A stretch of DNA of 64,000 bases from Rhizomicrobium sp. GTDB lineage: Bacteria; Pseudomonadota; Alphaproteobacteria; Micropepsales; Micropepsaceae. The translations under genes were made by a program, and so were the position numbers. The notes under the pieces were generated by a model. That model was not told the DNA's origin and did no database searches. It was given only the letters and a program-made list of their open reading frames with translations. Shown here one piece after another: positions 16,684 through 26,897 of this stretch (position 1 is its first letter; every line of letters begins with the position of its first letter). The stretch covers positions 3,138,756-3,202,755 of the forward strand of contig JBBCGJ010000001.1 of assembly GCA_037200985.1 (NCBI GenBank), read 5' to 3'.

Positions 16684-17072
16684 GGACGGCGCAACGCCTG
16701 CGCCCGGGCGACGAGGTTGGCGGTCGGCAGTTCCTTTTTCATGACGCCCTCGATGAAGTCGACGCCGGAATAGCCCGCCGCTATCAGGCCGAGGATCGTC
16801 TTCGGGTCGGGCGCGGGGGGACCCTTGCTGCCGAGCTCCAACACCACCGCCGCGAGCGCGCCGGCGACGGCGCCATAGAGCAGGCTGAGCAGGACGTCCG
16901 ACCACTTGAACGCCGCGTCGAACACCTGGCTGCTGTCCGCGCCCGCCAGCACGGCCGCCGCGGCGGATGCGTTGTTCAGTTTCTTTATACCGATGGCGAC
17001 CCGTATGCCCTGGCCGACAACGCCGCACAAGCAGCCCAGCAGCAGAAGCTGGATCCAATCCGTTACCGTCAT
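16680..17072 (-). CDS. Small integral membrane protein of unknown function
   Basis: This 130-aa protein starts MTVTDWIQLLLLGCLCGVVGQGIRVAIG and has a second membrane segment around DVLLSLLYGAVAGALAAVVLEL. Between them is a soluble loop and after them a C-terminal tail (DPKTILGLIAAGYSGVDFIEG). I do not recognise a characterised family, though two-helix topology with a short tail recalls holin-like or phage-associated proteins. The start follows a plausible upstream region at 17073-17100. The gene stands alone and is convergent with the methyltransferase-like gene. Confidence 0.65.
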   Translation of the reverse strand: MTVTDWIQLLLLGCLCGVVGQGIRVAIGIKKLNNASAAAAVLAGADSSQVFDAAFKWSDVLLSLLYGAVAGALAAVVLELGSKGPPAPDPKTILGLIAAGYSGVDFIEGVMKKELPTANLVARAQALRRP

Positions 17073-17137
17073 GACGCCTATCTCCTCGATGCGGCGTCAA
17101 AACTAGGCGCATCGTCGGCGCGCCGCCGTGACGACCG

Positions 17138-17983
17138 TCACGCCGCGACGGCGATATACATGTCGACATGGGAGCCCTTGCGCATCGGCTCGAAGTCGGA
17201 GGGATAGAGTTCGAAGTCCGGCGCGGGCACGGTCTTGAAGCCGGAGCGCGGCAGAAGCTCGCCCCATATCTTTCCCATCGCGGCCTGCATCTGCGGATGC
17301 AGGGGCGTTCCGTCCAGCGTCAGGCGGAAGACGGCGTAGCTGTGCGCGTCGAGGCCGATGCGCTCGAACCCGTCCGGCAGCGGCGCGTCGCCCGCCACCT
17401 CCACGCCCGCGATGTATCTGAGGATGCCTTCCGCCTTGTCCTCCATCCTGCACACGCCATAGGTGCGCGCATCGGCCTGGCCGGGAAGCGGCAGGACGCG
17501 GATGAGGCGCGGCCAGAGGCCGGGGATGCCGCTCTTGTTCTCGTCGGTGAACAGCGCGCCGACCCCGGCGACGGCGAAGGCGCCGCGCGGCACGAGATCC
17601 GGGAGCATTTCGACCTTTGCGGCGGCGGACATGACGGTCTCCTTTTTCGGTTGCCTGAGGGCGTCGCGCTTGAACTGGCCGGGCGGCACGCCATAGCGGC
17701 GGCGGAAGGCGCGGGTGAAGGCTTCCTGGCTCTCGAAGCCGCAATCGAAGGCGAGCGCGGCCAGCGGCGGCGGCGCGTCGCCGGTCAGGCGCAGCGCCGC
17801 AGCCTGGAGCCGGCAGAGCCGGACATAGCCCATCACGCTTTCCCCGAAGCGCGCGGTGAACAGGCGCGAGAAATGGTAGGGCGAGAAGCCGGCGACGGCC
17901 GCCAGCTCCGCCACCGTCAGGGGCTCGTCGCGATGGGCCTCGATATAGGCGAGGACTTCGGCCAGGAAGTCGGGTTCGGACAT
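17138..17983 (-). CDS. AraC-family regulator with C-terminal GyrI-like domain
   Basis: The 281-aa protein has an N-terminal AraC/XylS DNA-binding domain with two helix-turn-helix units: LTVAELAAVAGFSPYHFSRLFTARFGE and IAFDCGFESQEAFTRAFRRRYGVPPGQF-like text. A GyrI/SbmC-like small-molecule binding domain follows, with LPDLVPRGAFAVAGVG and VPAPDFELYPSDF. This is the Rob/SoxS-like architecture in which the second domain senses drugs or small molecules. The start at ATG 17981-17983 (MSEPDFLAEVLAYI) gives the normal family N-terminus; the frame is open further upstream. The target genes are not evident. Confidence 0.88.
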   Translation of the reverse strand: MSEPDFLAEVLAYIEAHRDEPLTVAELAAVAGFSPYHFSRLFTARFGESVMGYVRLCRLQAAALRLTGDAPPPLAALAFDCGFESQEAFTRAFRRRYGVPPGQFKRDALRQPKKETVMSAAAKVEMLPDLVPRGAFAVAGVGALFTDENKSGIPGLWPRLIRVLPLPGQADARTYGVCRMEDKAEGILRYIAGVEVAGDAPLPDGFERIGLDAHSYAVFRLTLDGTPLHPQMQAAMGKIWGELLPRSGFKTVPAPDFELYPSDFEPMRKGSHVDMYIAVAA

Positions 17984-18086
17984 GGAGGGATCATGGCAGG
18001 TGCCCCGGGCGCCGTCCTGACCGGGCTTGCGGCCACCCTTTGCCGCCCGGTACGTTTCCTTTCGGACGCGCAGCCAGGAGACCCCG

Positions 18087-18308
18087 ATGGCAGAGCCCAA
18101 CGAGTCCAATTCCGCCCAGCAGAACCAGGACCGGCAAAAACCGGGGCCGGTGAAGCTCGATCCCCTGGCCAACCGCACGGTTCCGGCGGCCGACGGCGCG
18201 GTTCATGGCGGCGAGGTGACCAAGCCCGGCCAGATGGACGGCGACGAGGACGTCTCGCCCAGCGCGCCGCAAAGCGAGGTCGAGAAGGCCGTGCGCGGCC
18301 GAAGTTGA
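18087..18308 (+). CDS. Small hydrophilic hypothetical protein, 73 aa
   Basis: The ORF begins MAEPNESNSAQQNQDRQ, is rich in Pro, Gln, Asp and Glu, and is probably disordered. I recognise no domain. AGGAG lies six bases before ATG 18087, which supports translation. It is divergent from the AraC-type gene and ends 42 bases before the convergent AAA ATPase gene. Short acidic proteins like this are common in Alphaproteobacteria and often stress-induced, but no promoter evidence was found here. Confidence 0.55.
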   Translation: MAEPNESNSAQQNQDRQKPGPVKLDPLANRTVPAADGAVHGGEVTKPGQMDGDEDVSPSAPQSEVEKAVRGRS

Positions 18309-18350
18309 GAGACGTAGAATGTTGTAGCAAGTTATATGTGGTTATAGCAT

Positions 18351-19547
18351 TCAATCTCGTCTCGACGTCTTGGCCTTAACTGCCGGCTGAGCCCTCTTCA
18401 TGAACTGGTCGAAGAGGGGCACGGTGAAATCGATCTCGCCATAGCGCGGACTGTAAATCATGCCCTTTTTGATCAATGAATCTCGAACCGGGCCGAACGA
18501 TGCCCCCTTCTTCTTGAAGAAGGCGGCGATATCGGCAGTTTTGTAAGGACCTGAGCCAAGTTCGGCCATTGCGCGAAGATAGCGTTTCTCGGAATCGGTA
18601 ACGCGATCGAGTCTCACGCGGAAGAAGCTTTCGTCGAGTTTTCGTGTCGCTTCGGCACTTGCGTTTTTCACGTCGTCCAGAGTTATGGGCGATTGAGGTG
18701 CAAGGTCCCAGACGACCGATCCCCACGCCTGTACAAAATAGGGATAGCCCGCCGTCGTGCGAACGATCTCTTCCAGGGCATCGTCCGTATATTCGACATT
18801 CAGATCCCGGGCGGGCTCGGTGATTGCGCGACGCGCGTCTCTGGCCTCCAGCGCGCCGATGATCGGATAGGTGAATAGCCGTTCGGCATAGGATTTCGCG
18901 TCACCCGATAATGCGGGAAGGAGCGGTAGACCGGCCCCGATCACGATTATCGGAAGGTTTCTCTGCGCGACTCGATGTGTCGCGACGATGAGCGCTGCCA
19001 AATCGGTCTGGGAAAGATATTGGATTTCATCAATCAGAAGGGCAATGCCGGTTCCGTTTGCTTTTGCGGCCTCTCCCGCCGCCAGGAAAAGGTCGGGAAG
19101 GTCTCGCTCCAGATCGCCGCTGTCGGCGGTGCCAATGACAGCCTTGTTGCTGAGCGCGACCTGCACCTCTCCGATCTTCATCGATAGAGTGAAGCTTTTG
19201 AGGACGCCCAACGCACGATCGGCAACGTCCTTGGCCTTCTCCAATACGCTGATTTTTAGGAGCGCCTGCCGCAGGCTTGGGGCCAGCAGTTCTGCCAAGG
19301 CACGGTTTTCCGGAGCTTCGATGAAGTCGACAACGTATCCTTCTTTTTGCGCAATTCGCAGGAACTCATTCAGAAGGACGGTCTTGCCCACACCCCGAAG
19401 GCCGGTGAGAAACATTCCCTGGCTTGGGCGACCCGCTATGACGCGCGCCAAGGCAACTTCGACGTCGTCGAGAATCTTGTCGCGCCCTGTCAATTCGGGC
19501 GGCGGCGTGCCGGCCCCAGGAGCATACGGATTCTTCTTGCGGTCCAT
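18351..19547 (-). CDS. Orphan AAA-type ATPase (AAA_16/STAND-like) with C-terminal winged-helix region
   Basis: The 398-aa protein has a P-loop ATPase domain: ELTGRDKILDDVEVAL, Walker A GLRGVGKT and Walker B LLIDEIQYL. Sensor-like IVIGAGLPLL follows, then a helical lid region with RRAITEPARD and TAGYPYFVQAWG. This pattern is typical of bacterial and archaeal AAA_16/STAND-related ATPases. The C-terminus (YLRAMAELGSGPYKTADIAAFFKKK) looks like a winged helix. It is AT-richer than its neighbours and has no partner gene. A 9-bp inverted pair, AGTTATATG at 18330-18338 and its complement at 19545-19553, brackets it. Function is unknown. Confidence 0.78.
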   Translation of the reverse strand: MDRKKNPYAPGAGTPPPELTGRDKILDDVEVALARVIAGRPSQGMFLTGLRGVGKTVLLNEFLRIAQKEGYVVDFIEAPENRALAELLAPSLRQALLKISVLEKAKDVADRALGVLKSFTLSMKIGEVQVALSNKAVIGTADSGDLERDLPDLFLAAGEAAKANGTGIALLIDEIQYLSQTDLAALIVATHRVAQRNLPIIVIGAGLPLLPALSGDAKSYAERLFTYPIIGALEARDARRAITEPARDLNVEYTDDALEEIVRTTAGYPYFVQAWGSVVWDLAPQSPITLDDVKNASAEATRKLDESFFRVRLDRVTDSEKRYLRAMAELGSGPYKTADIAAFFKKKGASFGPVRDSLIKKGMIYSPRYGEIDFTVPLFDQFMKRAQPAVKAKTSRRD

Positions 19548-19643
19548 ATAACTGCCTATTTCTTGTTATAACTATCTAAGATTCCCTAAAATTTGCAACT
19601 TCGACGTGCGGGCACGAAGTCTACGCCGACGTTCAGGCGCCGC

Positions 19644-19658
19644 GAACACATACCGAAC
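19644..19658 (+). promoter_or_regulatory. LexA (SOS) box upstream of recA
   Basis: A perfect direct repeat GAAC-N7-GAAC (spacer ACATACC), the established LexA operator of Alphaproteobacteria, lies 133 bases upstream of the recA ATG. A second, degenerate copy GAAC-N7-GTAC occurs at 19713-19727. Repression by LexA and induction by DNA damage follow from the family knowledge. Confidence 0.75.
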
Positions 19659-19791
19659 GATATTTCATATTCAACAATAATACCATTGCCTTAGGGTGCA
19701 TCTTGCAAACAAGAACAAATCATGTACTTTGGCGTCTTCGTGGCGGTGGCTTGGGTTTTCCTTGCCGCTCTGAAATAAGGAGGCGGATCTC

Positions 19792-20880
<1,089 letters not shown>

Positions 20881-20987
20881 GCCGGCCCGGCCCAACGACC
20901 GGCAAGGCCGGCTTGTTGATTATCGCGCAGCTGACGCTGCGCTTTGTGTTCGTTCCTTTATTGGCATGAGGGAACGACTCCGGCGAA

Positions 20988-21020
20988 GGGGCGCCCCGCC
21001 ACGGGCGCCCCTTCGTTTTT
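20988..21020 (+). terminator. Rho-independent terminator after recA
   Basis: A 9-bp GC stem (GGGGCGCCC with its complement, 6-base loop) at 20988-21011 is followed by TTCGTTTTT. Confidence 0.75.
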
Positions 21021-21119
21021 CCCCACCGTCCCCTTGAGGGAGGGTCGATATCCGTCGGGAAGAACCGCCATTCCACGCCTGGGGATGACAGAAAATGGCG
21101 CGGCGGCTACATAGGCCCC

Positions 21120-23783
21120 ATGACAAGCCTCGCAGACGTCCGCACCTCGTTCACCGATTTCTTCCGGGACCGCCAGCATGCGGTGGTGCCCTCCTCCCCG
21201 CTCGTGCCGCGCAACGACCCGACCCTGATGTTCACCAATGCGGGCATGGTGCAGTTCAAGAACGTGTTCACCGGGGCGGAGAAGCGGCCCTATACCCGCG
21301 CCACCTCGGTGCAGAAATGCGTGCGGGCCGGCGGCAAGCACAACGACCTCGACAATGTCGGCTATACCGCGCGCCACCACACCTTCTTCGAGATGCTGGG
21401 CAATTTCTCGTTCGGCGACTACTTCAAGGAAGTCGCGATCGCCAATGCCTGGGACTACATCTCGGGCACGCTGGCGCTGCCCAAAGACAAGCTGTGGGTG
21501 ACGGTCTATCCGACCGACGAGGTCGCGCGCGGGCTGTGGAAGAAGATCGCCGGCCTTCCCGACGACCGCATCGTCGGCCATGAGAGCAATCTGTGGGCGA
21601 TGGGGCCGGTCGGTCCTTGCGGCTATTGCTCGGAGATCTTCTACGACCAGGGCGACAGCGTCGCGGGCGGCCCGCCCGGTTCCCCGGAGGAGGACGGCGA
21701 CCGCTTCCTGGAATTCTGGAACCTCGTCTTCATGCAGTTCGAGCAGGTCGACGCGGACACCCGCATCGACCTGCCGCGCCCCTCGATCGACACCGGCATG
21801 GGGCTGGAGCGCATCACCGCCATCCTGCAGGGCGTCACCAACAATTACGACGTCGACCTGTTCCGCCACCTGATCGCCGCCTCGGTCGACCTCTCCGGCG
21901 CCAGGGCGGAAGGCGACGCGGTGTTCAGCCACCGGGTCATCGCCGACCATCTGCGCTCGACCTCCTTCCTGATCGCCGACGGCGTCCTGCCCTCGAACGA
22001 GGGCCGCGGCTATGTGCTGCGCCGCATCATGCGCCGCGCCATGCGCCATGCGCATTTGATCGGCTCGAAGGACCCCCTGATGCACCGGCTGGTGCCGGCG
22101 CTGGTCGCCGAGATGGGCCAGGCCTATCCCGAGCTCAAGCGCGCCGAGACGCTGATCGGCGAGACACTGAAGCTGGAGGAGATCCGCTTCCGCGAGACCC
22201 TGGCGCGCGGCCTCAAGCTGCTCGACGAGGCCGCGGCCGGCATCCCGGCCGGCGGCAAGCTGGCGGGCGACGTCGCCTTCAAGCTCTACGACACGTTCGG
22301 CTTCCCGCTCGACCTGACGCAGGACGCGCTGAAGGCCAAGAATATCGACGTCGACACCGAGGGCTTCGACGCCGCCATGGCGCGGCAAAAGGCCGAGGCG
22401 CGCAAGGCCTGGGCCGGCACCGGCGAGGCCACCACCGACGCGCAATGGTTCGCGCTGAAGGACGAACTGGGCTCGACAGAGTTCCTCGGCTACGACACCG
22501 AACATGCCGAAGGCACCATCCTCGCCGTCCTGAAGGACGGCGACCGGCTGGCCGCCGCCGCCAAGGGCGAGACCGTGCTGATCGTGACCAACCAGACGCC
22601 GTTCTACGCCGAATCCGGCGGCCAGGTCGGCGACCAGGGCACGATGACCTCGCCCAAGGGCGCCGGCCGCGTGATCGACACCGAGAAGAAGCTCGGCAGC
22701 CTGCATGTCCATGTCGTGACCGTGGAGCATGGCGCGCTGTCCGTGGGCGAGACCGTCGACCTCAAGGTCGACGGCGAGCGCCGCCGCGCCACGCGGGCCA
22801 ACCATTCGGCGACGCATCTTCTGCATGCCGCGCTGAAGCGCGTGCTGGGCGGCCATGTGCAGCAGAAGGGCTCGCTGGTCGCGCCCGAGCGGCTGCGCTT
22901 CGATTTCAGCCATCCCAAGCCGGTGACGCATGACGAGCTCGAACGCATCGAGCAGATGGTCAATGACGTGATCCGGCAGAATTCCGACGTCACCACGCGG
23001 CTGATGGCGACCGAAAAGGCCATCGACGCCGGCGCCGAGGCGCTGTTCGGCGAGAAATACGGCGACGAGGTGCGCGTCCTCTCCATGGGCACCGACATCG
23101 ACGCGGCCCAGGATTATTCGGTCGAGCTGTGCGGCGGCACCCATGTCCACCGGCTGGGCGATATCGGGCTGTTCACGATCCTGAGCGAGAGCGCGGTCGG
23201 CGCCGGCGTGCGGCGCATCGAGGCGCTGACATCCGAGGGCGCGCGCAAATATCTCTCCGGCCAGGCCGAGATCGCGCGCGAGGCCGCGGCGGCGCTGAAG
23301 ACGACGGCGCCCGAATTGCCGGCGCGCGTGGCGCAGCTTTCCGAAGAGCGGCGCAAGCTGGAGCGCGAGCTGGTCGAGGCGCGCAAGCAGCTTGCGCTCG
23401 GCCGGACCGCCGCGGCGCCGGCGGCGCGCGCGGAGGCCAAAGCCGGGGACGGCCCCGCCGTCGATGCGCGGATCGTCGAGGGCGTCGCGCCCAAGGATTT
23501 GAAATCGCTGGTCGACGGCGCCAAGGCGCAGATCGGCTCGGGCGTCGTCGCCTTCGTGGCGGTGGCGGAGGGACGAGCCTCGCTGGTCGTCGGCGTGACC
23601 GACGACCTGACGGCGCGGGTGAGCGCGGTCGACCTCGTCAAGCTCGGCGCCGAGGCGCTGGGCGGCAAGGGCGGCGGCGGGCGGCCCGACATGGCCCAGG
23701 CCGGCGGCCCGGACGGCGCCAAGGCACAGAGCGCGCTCGACGCGATCGCCGACCGCGTGAAAGCGCTCCCGCCGGCGGCATGA
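21120..23783 (+). CDS. alaS: Alanyl-tRNA synthetase
   Basis: AlaRS charges tRNA-Ala and edits mischarged Ser and Gly. The 887-aa protein has the catalytic class II core starting [33 protein letters not shown]. The zinc editing domain has [11 protein letters not shown] and CGGTH, and the C-terminal C-Ala region ends with [15 protein letters not shown]. Length is as expected (about 880). The start is ATG 21120. Its stop overlaps the start of the ion-channel gene (ATGA at 23780-23783). Confidence 0.98.
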   Translation: MTSLADVRTSFTDFFRDRQHAVVPSSPLVPRNDPTLMFTNAGMVQFKNVFTGAEKRPYTRATSVQKCVRAGGKHNDLDNVGYTARHHTFFEMLGNFSFGDYFKEVAIANAWDYISGTLALPKDKLWVTVYPTDEVARGLWKKIAGLPDDRIVGHESNLWAMGPVGPCGYCSEIFYDQGDSVAGGPPGSPEEDGDRFLEFWNLVFMQFEQVDADTRIDLPRPSIDTGMGLERITAILQGVTNNYDVDLFRHLIAASVDLSGARAEGDAVFSHRVIADHLRSTSFLIADGVLPSNEGRGYVLRRIMRRAMRHAHLIGSKDPLMHRLVPALVAEMGQAYPELKRAETLIGETLKLEEIRFRETLARGLKLLDEAAAGIPAGGKLAGDVAFKLYDTFGFPLDLTQDALKAKNIDVDTEGFDAAMARQKAEARKAWAGTGEATTDAQWFALKDELGSTEFLGYDTEHAEGTILAVLKDGDRLAAAAKGETVLIVTNQTPFYAESGGQVGDQGTMTSPKGAGRVIDTEKKLGSLHVHVVTVEHGALSVGETVDLKVDGERRRATRANHSATHLLHAALKRVLGGHVQQKGSLVAPERLRFDFSHPKPVTHDELERIEQMVNDVIRQNSDVTTRLMATEKAIDAGAEALFGEKYGDEVRVLSMGTDIDAAQDYSVELCGGTHVHRLGDIGLFTILSESAVGAGVRRIEALTSEGARKYLSGQAEIAREAAAALKTTAPELPARVAQLSEERRKLERELVEARKQLALGRTAAAPAARAEAKAGDGPAVDARIVEGVAPKDLKSLVDGAKAQIGSGVVAFVAVAEGRASLVVGVTDDLTARVSAVDLVKLGAEALGGKGGGGRPDMAQAGGPDGAKAQSALDAIADRVKALPPAA

Positions 23784-25003
23784 AGAGCGCGGCCGGCGAA
23801 CCCTTGCGCCGGCGCGCCTATCTCGCGCTCGAAGGCGGCCGTCTGGGCGGACCCCTGGGCGCGGCCGTCGAGGGCACGCTGATCGCGCTGATCGTGCTCA
23901 ACGTCGCCGCCTATACGATGCAGAGCGTGCCGGCCTTCGAGGCGGCGCACCGCCACACGCTCCACTGGTTCGAGCTCGTCTCCGTCGTGGTGTTCGCGGT
24001 TGAATATGCGACGCGGATCTGGACGGCGCCGGAAGACCCGATCGCGAGCGAGCGCGGACCGCTCCTCGGGCGGCTCTATTTCGCCAGCCGGCCGGTGATG
24101 ATCATCGATTTCCTGGCGATCGCGCCCGCCATGGCGGCGCTGTTCCTGCCCGTCGCCGACCTGCGCGTGCTGCGCCTGTTCCGGCTGCTGCGGCTTCTGA
24201 AGATCGCGCGCTATTCGCCCGCCCTGTCGGCGCTGTCGCGCGTGCTGGTGGAGGAGCGGCGCGCGCTCTACGGCAGCCTGCTGCTGTTCCTCTGCGCCAT
24301 GCTGCTGTTCGCCGCCGCGATGCACGCGATCGAGGCCGAGACCCAGCCGGAGGCCTTCGGCACGATCCCGCGCGCGATGTGGTGGGCGGTGACGACGCTG
24401 ACGACGGTCGGCTATGGCGATGCGGTGCCGCACACGCCGCTCGGGCGCCTGCTGGCCGGCGTCGCGATGATCGTCGGCCTCGGCCTCGCCGCGCTGCCCG
24501 TCGGCATCGTGGCGACGGGCTTCGCCAACTCCATCCACCGCCGCGATTTCGTGGTGACCTTCGGCATGCTCGCGCGCGTGCCGCTGTTCCAGGGCTTCGA
24601 CGCGCGCACCGTGAGCGAGATCATGGACCTGTTGCGCGCCAACACGGTCAGCGCCGGCGACATCATCTCGCCGGCGGGCGAGCACGCCGCGGCGATGTAT
24701 TTCGTGGTGGCGGGCGAGGTGGAGGCGCAGATGCCCGGCGCGAGGCTGCGCTTTTCGGCGGGCGATTTCTTCGGCGAGCTCGGCCTCGTCGAGCACAGCA
24801 TGCGCGACGCGACGATCGTGGCGGTGCAGACCTCGCGGCTGCTCGAATTGTCGGCGGCGGATTTCGAGGCCCTGCTGCAGAAGCGGCCGGGACTGCGCGA
24901 GACGATCGGGAAGATGACGCCCAAATCCGCGCTCGACCCCTGGCTGGCGGAGCCGGAAGTGGAAAAGGCGCACGCCGTCCAGCCGCCGGACCGAACGCGG
25001 TAG
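23780..25003 (+). CDS. Six-transmembrane cyclic-nucleotide-gated potassium channel (MlotiK1-like)
   Basis: The 407-aa protein combines a voltage-sensor-like S1-S4 unit, a pore and a C-terminal cyclic-nucleotide-binding domain, as in the MlotiK1 channel. S4 is visible as [19 protein letters not shown]. The K+ filter TVGYGD is at residues 209-214. The cNMP pocket region includes [20 protein letters not shown] and [21 protein letters not shown] plus the following Arg is the phosphate-binding cassette. The ATG overlaps the alaS stop by four bases, so it is probably expressed with alaS, although no functional link is known. Confidence 0.88.
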   Translation: MKSAAGEPLRRRAYLALEGGRLGGPLGAAVEGTLIALIVLNVAAYTMQSVPAFEAAHRHTLHWFELVSVVVFAVEYATRIWTAPEDPIASERGPLLGRLYFASRPVMIIDFLAIAPAMAALFLPVADLRVLRLFRLLRLLKIARYSPALSALSRVLVEERRALYGSLLLFLCAMLLFAAAMHAIEAETQPEAFGTIPRAMWWAVTTLTTVGYGDAVPHTPLGRLLAGVAMIVGLGLAALPVGIVATGFANSIHRRDFVVTFGMLARVPLFQGFDARTVSEIMDLLRANTVSAGDIISPAGEHAAAMYFVVAGEVEAQMPGARLRFSAGDFFGELGLVEHSMRDATIVAVQTSRLLELSAADFEALLQKRPGLRETIGKMTPKSALDPWLAEPEVEKAHAVQPPDRTR

Positions 25004-25036
25004 CGGGCCGCCGGCGCGTTCGGCCGTCCGCATCCC

Positions 25037-25417
25037 CTATGGCGCGAAATACACCGCGATCTTGTTGCCGGTCGGATCGCGCAGATAGGCGCCGTACCAG
25101 CTTCTCTTCTCCGGCGGGCGATAGCCCGGCGCGCCTTCATCCGTGCCGCCATTGGCGAGACCGCCGCTGTAAGCGGCGTTCACCGCCGCTTCCGAATAGG
25201 CCTTGAAGGCGATCATCATGCCGTTGCCAGGACGGGCCGGCTCCTTGTTGTAGGGCGGGCAGAGATAGACGCAGTGCGAATCCTTGCCCTTCGGGCCGTA
25301 GCCGACCCAGCCGCTGTCATCGAATTTCCGTTCATTGCCGCAGGCACCCAGAACGGCGTCGTAAAAGCGGCCCGACGCCTCGCAGCTCAAGGCGCCGATC
25401 GTGACATAGCCAATCAT
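25037..25417 (-). CDS. VOC-superfamily (glyoxalase/bleomycin-resistance-like) protein
   Basis: This 126-aa protein has the paired beta-alpha-beta fold of the VOC superfamily. It starts MIGYVTIGALSCEASGRFYDAVLGACG, contains HCVYLCPPYN and GMMIAFKAYSEAAVNAAY, and ends SWYGAYLRDPTGNKIAVYF. Close homologues are usually annotated as glyoxalase-like or dioxygenase-like with unknown substrate. It is a single-gene unit; the neighbours give no clue. Confidence 0.82.
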   Translation of the reverse strand: MIGYVTIGALSCEASGRFYDAVLGACGNERKFDDSGWVGYGPKGKDSHCVYLCPPYNKEPARPGNGMMIAFKAYSEAAVNAAYSGGLANGGTDEGAPGYRPPEKRSWYGAYLRDPTGNKIAVYFAP

Positions 25418-25536
25418 CGTCCCTTCTCCACCAAACTGGCGGATCAGCCTAAGACAAGAATTCGGAACGCATCAAGAACGATTGTTCGGGCGCGGGCCTG
25501 AAAAACGCAATGCCTGCCGCTGCAGGGATCGGGCGG

Positions 25537-26769
25537 TCAGGACGATTTCGCAGCCGCCCGATCGAGCGCGAGCGTGACGGAGACCACGGTCCCCGTGGGC
25601 GTGTTGGGCGAGACCCACATCGTGCCTTTATGGCCGCTGACGATCTGGCGGCTGATCGGCAGGCCGAGGCCCATGCTCATCAGCTTGGTGCTCGCGAAGG
25701 GTTCGAACAGCCGCTTGCCCACATCCTCCGGCAGGCCCGGACCGGTGTCGGCGACGTCGAAGCGCAGCGCATCCTCGTCCAGGCGGACCGTCAGCGCGAT
25801 CTCCCGAAGCGGTTGGCCGGCGACGGCCTCGGCCGCATTGGTCACGAGGTTGACCAGGACCTGCTGGATCTGGACGCGATCCATCTGCACCGGCGGCAGG
25901 CCGGGCGCGACGGCGATGACGAGTTTGGCATCGGCGCGCCGGACGACCGATTCGAGCAACCGCGCCGCGTCCGCCACCACCGACGCGACGTCTTCGAGAC
26001 GATGCGCCGTGGTCGCGGCCGACATGTAGCCGCGCAGCGTCTTGACGATGTCGCTGGCGCGGTCGATCTGCTGCGCGAGCTTGCCGATCAGCTCCTCCGA
26101 TTTGGCATCCGAGACCGCGCCGCCGCGCTTCAAGGCGCTCAGATAATTCTTCGCCGCCGTCAGGGGCTGGGAGACGTCGTGCGCCAGGGCCGACGCCATC
26201 ATCGCCATCGTGTTGAGCCGCGACATCTGGAGCAGGCCGCTGCGCAGGGCGTCGATCTGCGCCAGTTCCTCGTTGCTCCTCTGCAGCTCCAGGATGAGCC
26301 GCTCCTGATTCCGGGCGAGGCGCCGCCGCGCTTCGTCGGATTCCGGATCGGTAACGGCCGACGTCACGTCATAGACGCGATGCACGATCCAGCGGATTTC
26401 GCCCGCATCGTCGAGGATCGGCACGTTGCGCGGGCTCCAATACCGTTCCGCCAGGCCGCCGCCCTCGCTTTGCGGCAGGCGGACGTCGTAGCGGCTGATC
26501 GGCATGGATTCGGGGCGGCGCAGGCGGAACACCCGCTCGATCGAGGCGCGGAATTCCGCCGCCGCATTCGCGTCCTCGCGGTCGGGATTTTCCGGAAACA
26601 CATCGAAGATGTTGAGCCCCAGAACCGCCTCGCGGTCGATCCGCATCGCCTGGCAATACGAGTCGCTCGCCGCGACGATGCGAAGCTCAGGATCGAGGAC
26701 GAGATAAAGGCCGGGCGACTTCTCGAACAGAGCCTTGAAATCGACAGGCGCGGGTGGGCTCTGCGCCAT
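25537..26769 (-). CDS. PAS-domain sensor histidine kinase (cytoplasmic)
   Basis: The 410-aa protein has no membrane segments. An N-terminal PAS domain (FEKSPGLYLVLDPELRIVAASDSY) is followed by a coiled linker (RNQERLILELQRSNEELAQIDAL). The DHp helix has ALAHDVSQPLTAAKNYL with the phospho-accepting His. The HATPase domain has VLVNLVTNAAEAV, DTGPGLPEDVGKRLFEPF and a short G2 box SMGLGLPISRQI. The HDVSQPL type is the FixL/DctB-like HisKA group. No response regulator is adjacent, so it is an orphan kinase. The signal could be redox or a ligand, but no heme His was assigned. Confidence 0.85.
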   Translation of the reverse strand: MAQSPPAPVDFKALFEKSPGLYLVLDPELRIVAASDSYCQAMRIDREAVLGLNIFDVFPENPDREDANAAAEFRASIERVFRLRRPESMPISRYDVRLPQSEGGGLAERYWSPRNVPILDDAGEIRWIVHRVYDVTSAVTDPESDEARRRLARNQERLILELQRSNEELAQIDALRSGLLQMSRLNTMAMMASALAHDVSQPLTAAKNYLSALKRGGAVSDAKSEELIGKLAQQIDRASDIVKTLRGYMSAATTAHRLEDVASVVADAARLLESVVRRADAKLVIAVAPGLPPVQMDRVQIQQVLVNLVTNAAEAVAGQPLREIALTVRLDEDALRFDVADTGPGLPEDVGKRLFEPFASTKLMSMGLGLPISRQIVSGHKGTMWVSPNTPTGTVVSVTLALDRAAAKSS

Positions 26770-26897
26770 GAAACCTGCTCGCTACGAAACGCCAAAACCG
26801 ACCACGCCGCTCCGTGCGGTGCGATACGGAATTGTACGTACCGCAGAGCATCTTATGTCGGATGCCCGGCAATGGCCAGTCGGACGGCGCGCGCCGG

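Noticed and set aside
19713..19727. Second LexA box before recA
   Set aside because: One half-site is GTAC rather than GAAC, so it is mentioned only as a degenerate copy.
20958..23150. 730-aa open frame on the strand opposite alaS
   Set aside because: It is an antisense shadow of alaS in GC-rich DNA, with no RBS and low-complexity Arg/His-rich text. Similar shadows lie opposite cckA (11141-13333) and purL (45705-48308).
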